This document shows, piece by piece, positions 42,290-49,843 of a DNA stretch of 64,000 nucleotides. The stretch spans positions 310,001-374,000 of the forward strand of contig NZ_JAELXV010000005.1 in NCBI RefSeq assembly GCF_016427535.1, written 5' to 3'. This DNA comes from Hymenobacter sp. BT559. GTDB lineage: Bacteria > Bacteroidota > Bacteroidia > Cytophagales > Hymenobacteraceae. A model generated the notes under the pieces. The model had not been told where the DNA came from, searched no databases, and saw nothing but the letters and a program-made list of their open reading frames with translations. A program made the position numbers and the translations under genes. Numbering within the stretch: the stretch's first letter is position 1; each line of letters opens with the position of its first letter.

Positions 42290-43738
42290 ATGCCGAGCAA
42301 TCCGCTTTTGAGTTCTTACCCCGAGCAGCCCCAGGTATGGGATGAGATGTTTCAGGCCGGTGCGGTGCGGCCCGAATACCAGGCCTTTGTGGCAGCGCTT
42401 GAAAACCTAGCTGGCGCAGAAATGACACGCAAGGACGAGTTGGCCAAGAAGCTTTTTATGAGCCAGGGGATTACGTTCACGGTGTATAGCAGCGGTGAGG
42501 GGATAGAGAAGATTTTTCCGTTCGATGTTATTCCGCGCATTATCTCCAATAGCGAGTGGCTGCGTATCGAGGCGGGCATCAAGCAGCGGTTGAAGGCGCT
42601 AAATATCTTTTTAAAAGATATTTACCACCAGCAGTTTATCTTAAAGGATGGCGTGGTGCCGGCGGCGCTCGTGTACTCGTGCCCGCAGTTTTTGCGCGAA
42701 ATGATGAATGTGCAGGTGCCGCACGACGTGTACACGCACATTGCGGGTGTGGACCTCATTCGGGACCACGATGGCGAGTTTTACGTGCTTGAGGATAACC
42801 TGCGCACGCCCTCCGGGGTGTCGTACATGCTGGAGAATCGCAGCATCACGTACCGCATTTTCCCCGACCTGCTGCCCAAAAGCAACGTGCTGCCGGTCAA
42901 AGGCTACCCCGATTTGCTGTACCGCAACTTACAGGCCCTGGCCGACCACCAGACCAGCGACCCCACGGTGGTACTGCTCTCGCCGGGCATCTACAACTCG
43001 GCGTATTTTGAGCATAGTACCCTAGCCCGCCTCATGGGCATTCAGCTGGTGGAGGGCCGCGACCTCATCGTGCACAACCACTTTGTGTACATGAAAACCA
43101 CGAAGGGGCTGGAAAAAGTGGACGTTATCTACCGCCGCGTCGATGATGAGTTTCTCGACCCACTCGCCTTCCGGCCCGACAGCGCCCTCGGCGTGCCGGG
43201 CCTGTACTGGGCTTACCGCAAGGGCAACGTCGCCATTGCCAACGCCATGGGCAACGGCGTGGCCGACGACAAAGCCGTGTATTGCTACGTGCCCGACATG
43301 ATACGCTATTACCTAGGCGAGGAGCCGATTCTGAAAAACGTGCCTACCTACCAGCTCGAAAATGCCGAGCACCGCGAGCTGGTTTTCAAGGACATGGACA
43401 AGATGGTGGTTAAGCGCACCAACGAGAGCGGGGGTTACGGCATGCTCATCGGCAGCGCCGCTACGGAGGCCGAGATGGCCGATTTTCGCCAAGCCATTCT
43501 GGGCGACCCGCGCAGCTTCATTGCTCAGCCCATTATCAGCCTCTCGTCTACTCCGTGCTACATCGACGGCAAACTGCAACCTAGGCGCATCGACCTGCGG
43601 CCGTTTGCGCTGTGCGGGCCTTCGGGCATCGACATTGTGCCCGGCGGGCTCACGCGGGTAGCCCTACGAGAAGGGTCGCTGATTGTGAATTCGTCGCAGG
43701 GCGGGGGCAGCAAGGATACGTGGGTGCTGGGGAATTAA
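42290..43738 (+). CDS. Circularly permuted type 2 ATP-grasp protein
   Basis: 482 residues. Family features (formerly DUF404/DUF407) are GVDLIRDHDGEFYVLEDNLRTPSG..YML, SPGIYNSAYFEHS.LA..MGI, VDVIYRRVDDEFLDP, and the C-terminal VVKRTNESGGYGM and RIDLRPFALCG segments. The family is predicted to be an amide or peptide ligase that activates a carboxylate with ATP. It begins a plus-strand run with the alpha-E and transglutaminase-like genes, although long inverted repeats lie in the gaps. The biological product is not known. Confidence 0.92.
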   Translation: MPSNPLLSSYPEQPQVWDEMFQAGAVRPEYQAFVAALENLAGAEMTRKDELAKKLFMSQGITFTVYSSGEGIEKIFPFDVIPRIISNSEWLRIEAGIKQRLKALNIFLKDIYHQQFILKDGVVPAALVYSCPQFLREMMNVQVPHDVYTHIAGVDLIRDHDGEFYVLEDNLRTPSGVSYMLENRSITYRIFPDLLPKSNVLPVKGYPDLLYRNLQALADHQTSDPTVVLLSPGIYNSAYFEHSTLARLMGIQLVEGRDLIVHNHFVYMKTTKGLEKVDVIYRRVDDEFLDPLAFRPDSALGVPGLYWAYRKGNVAIANAMGNGVADDKAVYCYVPDMIRYYLGEEPILKNVPTYQLENAEHRELVFKDMDKMVVKRTNESGGYGMLIGSAATEAEMADFRQAILGDPRSFIAQPIISLSSTPCYIDGKLQPRRIDLRPFALCGPSGIDIVPGGLTRVALREGSLIVNSSQGGGSKDTWVLGN

Positions 43739-43740
43739 GC

Positions 43741-43910
43741 GCTAGCGTGTAACCCCACCCCCCGGCCCCCTCCCCTCCGGGAGAGGGAAGCCCAATGTAA
43801 TTCGACAGCTTTTTTACTTATAAACAGCACTTTACTCAAAGCTTACCACTATCGTCAGGCTCCCCCTCTCCCGGAGGGGAGGGGGCCGGGGGGTGGGGTT
43901 ACACGCTAGC
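43741..43910. repeat. Perfect 47-bp inverted repeat with 76-base loop between ATP-grasp and alpha-E genes
   Basis: Arms 43741-43787 and 43864-43910 are exact reverse complements, from GCTAGCGTGTAACCCC to the inner GGGAGAGGG. The 3' arm ends nine bases before the alpha-E start codon. No T-tract follows. Confidence 0.95.
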
Positions 43911-43918
43911 ACAACCTT

Positions 43919-44848
43919 ATGCTTTCTCGCGTTGCCGACACTATCTACTGGCTGGGCCGCTACATGGAGCGCACCCAGGCCATGCTGCAGGTTATTCGTA
44001 TTCAATACATTGCTTCGCAAGACGAGCCGCACTACTGGGGCTGGCTGCCGCTGCTGTATGCCTTCGGCGACCTCAGTGACGAGGACATTGCCAAAAAGGC
44101 GCCGCACACGCCACAGGTACTCTACCACCTCATTTTTGACCGCGAAAACGGGGCGTCGGTCTATCATAATATCGTGCGGGGCCGTGAGAATGCGCGCGCC
44201 GTACAAGACCACATTACGAAGGAGGTGTGGCAGAGCCTCAATGACTACTACCACCTCATCAGGCGCGACGACATGGCGCACCTTACCCTCGGCGAAGACC
44301 CCGTATCGGGCCTCGATGCGCTTACGCAGCAGGGCGTGCTGTATGTGGGCACGGTCCAAAACACTATGCCCCGCGATGAAGGCTACCTCTACCTTAAGCT
44401 AGGCAAGTTTCTGGAGCGCGCACTACAAACGGTTGACTTACTGCGCATAAACCAGCATCTATTTGACCAGGAAAACGTGGCGCACTCGCCCGAGCTGCGC
44501 TACCTGCTCTACGGTCTGCTGGGCTATGAGCTGTACGTAAAAACCTACCAGGGCCAGATTGACGCCACCAGCGTGCTAGAGCTGGTGCTTTACAATTCAG
44601 ACTTTCCGCACTCGCTACGCTACAGCCTCGAGCAACTGCTGCGCTACTGCGAGCGCCTCAAGGACAAAAGCCGGCCCGAGAGCTACGAGCAGCTGCGCTT
44701 TCTCATTGGCAAGGCGCGCACCACGGTAGCCTACAGCACCATGCATGCACAGCAGCCCGGCGCCCTAGGTCAATTTTTGGGCCAAGTGCGAGGCGAACTG
44801 CTGGACGTGACGGCCGCCTTGAGCAACCTGTACTTTGGCAACGGCTAA
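43919..44848 (+). CDS. Alpha-E domain protein (DUF403)
   Basis: 309 residues, largely helical. The N-terminal SRVADTIYWLGRYMERTQAM and the NYLYFGNG-like C-terminus (ALSNLYFGNG) match the alpha-E family, whose members are nearly always encoded with circularly permuted ATP-grasp proteins. Conserved acidic residues occur in the central and C-terminal helices, which is the basis for the family name. The biochemical role is unknown; the family is predicted to take part in a peptide-like modification together with the neighbours. A 47-bp palindrome precedes it and a second hairpin follows. Confidence 0.9.
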   Translation: MLSRVADTIYWLGRYMERTQAMLQVIRIQYIASQDEPHYWGWLPLLYAFGDLSDEDIAKKAPHTPQVLYHLIFDRENGASVYHNIVRGRENARAVQDHITKEVWQSLNDYYHLIRRDDMAHLTLGEDPVSGLDALTQQGVLYVGTVQNTMPRDEGYLYLKLGKFLERALQTVDLLRINQHLFDQENVAHSPELRYLLYGLLGYELYVKTYQGQIDATSVLELVLYNSDFPHSLRYSLEQLLRYCERLKDKSRPESYEQLRFLIGKARTTVAYSTMHAQQPGALGQFLGQVRGELLDVTAALSNLYFGNG

Positions 44849-44865
44849 GGTACCCTAACGCGTCT

Positions 44866-44952
44866 GTCCTTGCGAGCGCCGGGCAGCAAGCGCACTAAGG
44901 ATGGCGCGGCTCAATAAGTGCGCTTGCTGCCCGGCCCGGTGCTCGCAAGGAC
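44866..44952. repeat. REP-like inverted repeat between alpha-E and transglutaminase genes
   Basis: Arm 44866-44896 (31 bases) pairs fully with 44917-44952, which has one 5-base bulge. It contains CCTTGCGAGCGC and AGCAAGCGCAC, related to the hairpin at 59932-60004. Confidence 0.9.
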
Positions 44953-44976
44953 AAAATCGACTTGCTATTTAAACTT

Positions 44977-45951
44977 ATGCCTACCTATAAAATCCTGCAT
45001 CGCACGCGCTACGCCTACGCCGCGCCAGTTACCGACTGCACCAACCAGCTGATGATATACCCGCTGCCCGACCACCGGCTGACGGTAAAGAGCCACACCG
45101 TGAGCATCACGGGGCAGCCGGAGGTAGCGCTGTTCACCGATTATTTCGGCAATCAGGTCGGCGTTTTCTCACTCATTGCGCCGCATTCCGAGCTGCTGAT
45201 TGAGTCAGTGGCCGAGGTTGAAACGCATGCCATCCAGTTTCCGATGGATGAGGAACCCACCGCTACGCAGTGGGAAAACCTGGCCAACCTGCGCACCGAT
45301 GTAGCCTTCATGGACTTCCTAAAATCGCCGCATTCGGAGCTGGAGGCCGAGCTGCGGACGGCACTAGGGAGCATTGTCACTTTTGGGGCTAAGCCGCTGA
45401 AGCAGGCACTCGAACTCTCCGAATATGTGCACGATAAGTTTGAGTACCGCCAGGGCGTAACCAGCATCGAAACGCCCATCGAAGAAATCTGGCGGCTGCG
45501 GGCGGGCGTGTGCCAAGACTTTGCGCACATGCTGCTTTACTTGCTGCGCCTTATGGGGCTGCCGGCCCGCTACGTGAGCGGCTACGTGTGCCCCCGCCAA
45601 GAGGGCGTGCGCGGGGCGGGCGCTACTCACGCCTGGGTCGAGGTTTACGTACCGTTCTACGGCTGGCTGGGCCTCGACCCCACCAACAACTGCATCGTCA
45701 ACGATGGGCACGTGCGCATGGCCATCGGCCGCGAGTTTGCCGACTGCACGCCCACCAAAGGCACTTACAAAGGCACCGGCGCACACACCTTGGAAGTTTC
45801 GGTGCACATCGAAAACGGCACCCCTCGCCTACCCGACGAAGTAACCGAGGCGCCGGTGTACGTGCAGCAGTCGCCCGCCGCTGAGGCCCCCGTCAACTCC
45901 TATCGCAAGTATCTGCTGTGGGAGCAGCAACAGCAACAACAGCAGCAGTAG
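44977..45951 (+). CDS. Transglutaminase-like cysteine protein with poly-Gln tail
   Basis: 324 residues from ATG 44977 (MPTYKILHRTRYAY); an earlier in-frame TTG at 44962 is unlikely. The N-terminal bacterial transglutaminase-like domain (residues 1-100) is followed by a transglutaminase core with the catalytic triad Cys179 (AGVCQDFAHM), His218 (THAWVEVY) and Asp234 (LGLDPTNN). The family includes peptidases and transamidases; with alpha-E and ATP-grasp neighbours it is predicted to modify or cleave a peptide. The C-terminus ends in eight consecutive Gln residues encoded by CAG/CAA repeats, which may vary in length between strains. Confidence 0.92.
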   Translation: MPTYKILHRTRYAYAAPVTDCTNQLMIYPLPDHRLTVKSHTVSITGQPEVALFTDYFGNQVGVFSLIAPHSELLIESVAEVETHAIQFPMDEEPTATQWENLANLRTDVAFMDFLKSPHSELEAELRTALGSIVTFGAKPLKQALELSEYVHDKFEYRQGVTSIETPIEEIWRLRAGVCQDFAHMLLYLLRLMGLPARYVSGYVCPRQEGVRGAGATHAWVEVYVPFYGWLGLDPTNNCIVNDGHVRMAIGREFADCTPTKGTYKGTGAHTLEVSVHIENGTPRLPDEVTEAPVYVQQSPAAEAPVNSYRKYLLWEQQQQQQQQ

Positions 45952-45970
45952 TCGAGGTGCCGCGCAATTA

Positions 45971-46012
45971 AAAGCCCGCCGGGCGAGCCAAAGGGCTTGC
46001 CCGGCGGGCTTT
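45971..46012. terminator. Bidirectional terminator after the transglutaminase-like gene
   Basis: Perfect 14-bp stem (45971-45984 with 45999-46012, arm AAAGCCCGCCGGGC) with additional inner pairing, followed by TTATTTC. It also lies 33 bp from the stop of the minus-strand M56 gene. Confidence 0.88.
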
Positions 46013-46044
46013 ATTTCTTCTAGTGGTATTTAGCCACGTAGAGC

Positions 46045-47502
46045 TTATAGAAATGTTATGGGCACAGTAAAGCTTACTGCAACCGGCTTACCATCTTGCC
46101 GGCCGGGCTCAAAGCGGGGTAGCTGCTGTATGGAAGCTAACACAGCATTATCAAGAGCTGGGTTTAAGCCTTTCACAATTTTAGTTTCCCGCACTTCGCC
46201 TTTGTCATTCACTAGAAACTGCGCAAGAACGCTGCCTTTTGGAGTATTTCCTTTAGTCATTGATTTTGGATACTCCACGTTTTGCCGAATGGTCTTCACG
46301 ATAGCTGCTTGCCCACCTCCACCGGGCAATTGCGGCATTTGCTCAACATAAGTATAAATTTTTTGGCCGCTACTGGTCGTGGGCCGTGGAGCAGCTGGCG
46401 GTATCGGCACTCGCGTGATAGTCACAACATCCTCACCTGGTTTCTTTCCATAAGTGATATTGACCTGCTGCGTAGTACCCGGCTCATACTTGCCCCCTGT
46501 TCGTATAGAGTCTTCGCGCTCAGCTAGGCGTCTTTTACGACCAATATCATCTAGCCAAGCTTTTTGCTGCGCCTCATCAGACACTGGCGCAACTTGAGCC
46601 AGCGCCGCGTGGCTACCGAGAAAGAACAACCCACCTAGAGCGGGCAACACGAGCCACTGCTTCCAGCGACGCACGGGAACTTGGTTCTGCAACATAGCAA
46701 TGCGGGTGAGGGTGAAGGAAAATATGAAGGGCTGAAGAAGTGTGGAATACGCTACCCCACCCAGTTGCTGAGCTGCCAAGCGAGCTAGCAAGGCAGGGTA
46801 AACAATGGATTGGGAAGCGCCACCAGCAGCGGCTCGGTCGGCCAGCAGCTCGTGAGTGAGGCGCAGGGCCGGCAGCAGTAAGTGGGCAAAAGGGTTGGGC
46901 CAGAGCACAGCCCGCCACGCTTCGAGCCACAGTATATCGAAGGTGTGGCGCTGCTGCACGTGGGCCAGCTCGTGGGTGAGCACGGCGGCAGCTTCGGCAG
47001 GCGGTAGGTTGGCCGTTTCATCCCAGAAAACGACCCGGCCGAATGAGCTAGCCGGCAGCTGCCCCCCAGTATAGGCTAGCACGTAGCCGGGCCGCACCTC
47101 GCGGGGCAGGCGGTGGGCCAGCCACCACAGCCGCCCTACCTGCCAGGCCAGCCGCCCCAGGCCTAGGGCGACCCCAGCGAGGTAAACGGCCCCAAGCCAC
47201 TCCCACGCCGACCACCCAACGGAGGGGGCCGCTACTTGCCCAGTCTGCACTACCGGCAGCAGCACCGCCGCTACGCTAGTTTTGCTGGCTGCCATGGCCA
47301 CAACGGGGCTGTTGAGCCACAGCGGCAAGGCCGGGTGAGGCAGCAAGGGCAGCGCGGCTGCTAGCAGCGGGGCCAGCAGCAAGAAAGCGCGGTTGTAGCC
47401 GAAGCAGCGCTCGCCACGCAGCGCCAGCCGGTACACTAGCCATAGGGCACCTAGGGGTAGCAGTGTGCCCGCCAGCCAGGTTAGCAGAAAGGAAATGCTC
47501 AT
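46045..47502 (-). CDS. M56-family (BlaR1-like) membrane metallopeptidase with TonB C-terminal domain, copy A
   Basis: 485 residues. Residues 1-125 hold membrane segments, then the peptidase motif HELAH (177-181) in LTHELAHVQQRH, further helices to about residue 300, and a periplasmic TonB-C domain (PKGSVLAQFLVNDKGEV ... LPRFEPGRQDGKPV). BlaR1-like proteins sense an envelope signal and trigger cleavage of a BlaI-type repressor. The membrane and protease half is almost identical to copy B downstream, while residues from about 305 to 480 differ. Upstream of it lies a broken BlaI remnant rather than an intact repressor. Confidence 0.92.
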   Translation of the reverse strand: MSISFLLTWLAGTLLPLGALWLVYRLALRGERCFGYNRAFLLLAPLLAAALPLLPHPALPLWLNSPVVAMAASKTSVAAVLLPVVQTGQVAAPSVGWSAWEWLGAVYLAGVALGLGRLAWQVGRLWWLAHRLPREVRPGYVLAYTGGQLPASSFGRVVFWDETANLPPAEAAAVLTHELAHVQQRHTFDILWLEAWRAVLWPNPFAHLLLPALRLTHELLADRAAAGGASQSIVYPALLARLAAQQLGGVAYSTLLQPFIFSFTLTRIAMLQNQVPVRRWKQWLVLPALGGLFFLGSHAALAQVAPVSDEAQQKAWLDDIGRKRRLAEREDSIRTGGKYEPGTTQQVNITYGKKPGEDVVTITRVPIPPAAPRPTTSSGQKIYTYVEQMPQLPGGGGQAAIVKTIRQNVEYPKSMTKGNTPKGSVLAQFLVNDKGEVRETKIVKGLNPALDNAVLASIQQLPRFEPGRQDGKPVAVSFTVPITFL

Positions 47503-47747
47503 AGTTGCGGGTCGGCTTTGGAGGTGGCTTAATCAGGGCGCGGGCGGGGCGTCGAGTTGGGCGGCGTCGAGATTTTCGTCTTGAGCGATGAAGGAAACGA
47601 GCCGCCGAAGTAGCCCCGCAGCAGCGTGTGTAGCGGAAAGCGGCGTTAGTTGTCTTGTGCCGCCAGGGCGTGATAGCGGTAGCCGCGCCCCACCGGCTCA
47701 TAGCTTACTAAGCGCTCTTGCCTTAGTATCCGCACGGTGGTAAACAC
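47503..47747 (-). pseudogene. Degraded BlaI/MecI-type repressor (C-terminal remnant)
   Basis: This stretch aligns with the C-terminal half of the intact repressor at 49211-49615 and lies in the matching place before M56 copy A. In the repressor frame it still reads YEPVGRGYRYHAL and LLRGYFGGSF, but it has lost the N-terminal DNA-binding half, has a small deletion after the TTVSTIVR position, and contains in-frame stop codons (for example after AAQDN). It cannot make a working repressor. A CCTAGG site at its upstream end marks the junction with copy B. Confidence 0.88.
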
Positions 47748-49214
47748 CTAGGGCTTTTGTGTAAACTGTATCGGAACCGTAAAACTTACGGCCACCGGCT
47801 TTCCATCCTGCTTGCCAGGCTCAAAACGAGGTAGTTGCTTGATGGCCTCTATTACTGCATCATCGAAAGCAGGACTCAGGCCTTTCATTATCTTAGCCCC
47901 CTGCACCGTGCCGTCAGTGTCCACCGTGAAGTTGGCAAATACCATACCTCTGGGCAGGGTTTCGCCAGGAGCAGCTTTTGGGTACTTAATCTTGCTCGTG
48001 ATTGCAGCCGAAATAGCCTGCTGCCCACCTCCCCCGGGTAGCGCTGGCATTTGCTCTACATAGGCGTACACTTTTGCGCCGCTTTTGCTGAATTCAGGAG
48101 GAAGTGGGTGCGGCTTGGGCACACGTGTAATGGTAACTACATCCCCACCCAGTTTATCCGCGTATTTGATATTAATCTGCTGCACGGTACCCGGCTCAAA
48201 CTTGCCACCCGTACGCATCGAGTCTTCATGCATTGCCACGCGCACCTTACGATGAAGCTCATCTTTGTCAGCTTTTTGCTGCGCGGCGCTAGGCACTGGC
48301 CCGCCTTGCGCAAGGGCTACGTGGCTACCAATGAAAAATAACCCACCTAGGGCAGGAAACACGAGCCACTGCTTCCAGCGGCGCACGGGATTTTGATTCT
48401 GCAACATGGCAATGCGGGTAAGGGTGAAGGAAAAGGTGAACGACTGAAGCAAAGGAGAATACGCCGGGCCACTGAGCCGCTGAGCCGCTAGTCGGGCCAG
48501 CAGCGTGGGGTAGGCCGCCGGCTGGGCTGCACCGCTGGCCGCCTCGGCATCGGCCAGCAGCTCGTGGGTGAGGCGCAGGGCCGGCAGCAGTAAGTGGGCA
48601 AAAGGGTTGGGCCAGAGCACAGCCCGCCACGCTTCGAGCCACAGTATATCGAAGGTGTGGCGCTGCTGCACGTGGGCCAGCTCGTGGGTGAGCACGGCGG
48701 CAGCTTCGGCAGGCGGTAGGTTGGCCGTTTCATCCCAGAAAACGACCCGGCCGAATGAGCTAGCCGGCAGCTGCCCCCCGGTGTAGGCTAGCACGTAGCC
48801 GGACCGCACCTCGCGGGGCAGGCGGCGGGCTAGCCACCACAGCCGCCCTACCTGCCAGGCCAGCCGCCCCAGGCCTAGGGCGACCCCAGCGAGGTAAACG
48901 GCCCCAAGCCACTCCCACGCCGACCACCCAACGGAGGGGGCCGCTACTTGCCCAGTCTGCACTACCGGCAGCAGCACCGCCGCTACGCTAGTTTTGCTGG
49001 CTGCCATGGCCACAACGGGGCTGTTGAGCCATAGCGGCAAGGCCGGGTGAGGCAGCAAGGGCAGTGCGGCTGCTAGCAGCGGGGCCAGCAGCAAGAACGC
49101 GCGGTTATAGCCGAAGCAGCGCTCGCCACGCAGCGCCAGCCGGTATACCAGCCACAGGGTACCTAGGGGTAGCAACGTGCCCACCAGCCAGGTTAGTAGA
49201 AAGGGCGCGTTCAC
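47748..49214 (-). CDS. M56-family (BlaR1-like) membrane metallopeptidase with TonB C-terminal domain, copy B
   Basis: 488 residues, beginning at a GTG that overlaps the TGA of the repressor gene (GTGA overlap, 4 bp), so translation is coupled. The layout is as in copy A: membrane helices, LTHELAHVQQRH protease motif, more helices, and a C-terminal TonB-C domain (PRGMVFANFTVDTDGTV). It is the active-looking partner of the intact BlaI repressor. Near-identity with copy A in the first roughly 300 codons shows recent duplication or conversion; the C-terminal sensory parts have diverged. Confidence 0.93.
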   Translation of the reverse strand: MNAPFLLTWLVGTLLPLGTLWLVYRLALRGERCFGYNRAFLLLAPLLAAALPLLPHPALPLWLNSPVVAMAASKTSVAAVLLPVVQTGQVAAPSVGWSAWEWLGAVYLAGVALGLGRLAWQVGRLWWLARRLPREVRSGYVLAYTGGQLPASSFGRVVFWDETANLPPAEAAAVLTHELAHVQQRHTFDILWLEAWRAVLWPNPFAHLLLPALRLTHELLADAEAASGAAQPAAYPTLLARLAAQRLSGPAYSPLLQSFTFSFTLTRIAMLQNQNPVRRWKQWLVFPALGGLFFIGSHVALAQGGPVPSAAQQKADKDELHRKVRVAMHEDSMRTGGKFEPGTVQQINIKYADKLGGDVVTITRVPKPHPLPPEFSKSGAKVYAYVEQMPALPGGGGQQAISAAITSKIKYPKAAPGETLPRGMVFANFTVDTDGTVQGAKIMKGLSPAFDDAVIEAIKQLPRFEPGKQDGKPVAVSFTVPIQFTQKP

Positions 49215-49615
49215 GGCTGTGGGTCGGTTTCGGGGGTGGCGGCATCGGCGTCGGCCTGGGCCTGGCGCAGCAAGGCATCGAGCTGGGCGGCATCGAGGTT
49301 TTCGTCTTGGGCGAAGAAGGAAACGAGCTGCGTAAACGAGCCGCCGAAGTAGCCCCGCAGCAGCTTGCGCAGCGAAAAGCGGCGGTAGTCGTCTTGCGCC
49401 ACTAGGGCGTGATAGCGGTAGCCGCGCCCCACCGGCTCGTAGCCCACAAAGCCTTTTTGCTCCAGTATCCGCACGATGGTGCTCACGGTGGTAAGGGCCG
49501 GCTGGGGCGCGGGCAGGTCAGTTAACACGTCTTTCACGGCGCTGGGGCCACGCCGCCAGAGAATTTGCATTACCTGCTCTTCGGCGCGAGTGAGTTCAGG
49601 AAAGGGAGTAGACAT
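49211..49615 (-). CDS. BlaI/MecI/CopY-family transcriptional repressor
   Basis: 134 residues. The winged-helix DNA-binding domain covers residues 8-75 (LTRAEEQVMQILWRRGPSAV ... TTVSTIVRILEQKGFVGYE), and the C-terminal helices (RRFSLRKLLRGYFGGSF) form the dimer. The family represses its own operon until its M56 partner causes cleavage. The stop overlaps the start of M56 copy B. A 23-bp perfect palindrome 36 bp upstream of the start codon is the likely operator. Confidence 0.94.
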   Translation of the reverse strand: MSTPFPELTRAEEQVMQILWRRGPSAVKDVLTDLPAPQPALTTVSTIVRILEQKGFVGYEPVGRGYRYHALVAQDDYRRFSLRKLLRGYFGGSFTQLVSFFAQDENLDAAQLDALLRQAQADADAATPETDPQP

Positions 49616-49650
49616 AAAAACTTGATTTGCTTGACAAAACGAAGTACGTA

Positions 49651-49699
49651 CATTTTCAACGTAAATATTAGTTTATAACTAATATTTACGTTGAAAATG
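49651..49699. promoter_or_regulatory. Probable BlaI-type operator: 23-bp perfect palindrome with 3-bp centre
   Basis: Arms 49651-49673 and 49677-49699 are exact reverse complements (arm starts CATTTTCAACGTAAATA, ends TTAGTT), centre TAT. The AT-rich dyad sits just upstream of the repressor gene, in the expected place for autorepression. A role as a transcript hairpin is also possible. Confidence 0.65.
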
Positions 49700-49843
49700 C
49701 GTATAATATTGATTTACAGACAATAAATTTTTATATAAACTACTTAATCTCCAAAGTCTTTTAAGAAGGCCAGTAGGTTTGTATTTCATCAATCCTCCCC
49801 TTGCGTCGCGCTGACGCGGACTATCGGGCAGTTTGTTTCCGCT

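Noticed and set aside
46780..49214. Near-identical long direct repeats taken as an insertion sequence
   Set aside because: The repeated DNA is the M56 gene itself; there is no transposase, terminal inverted repeat or target duplication.
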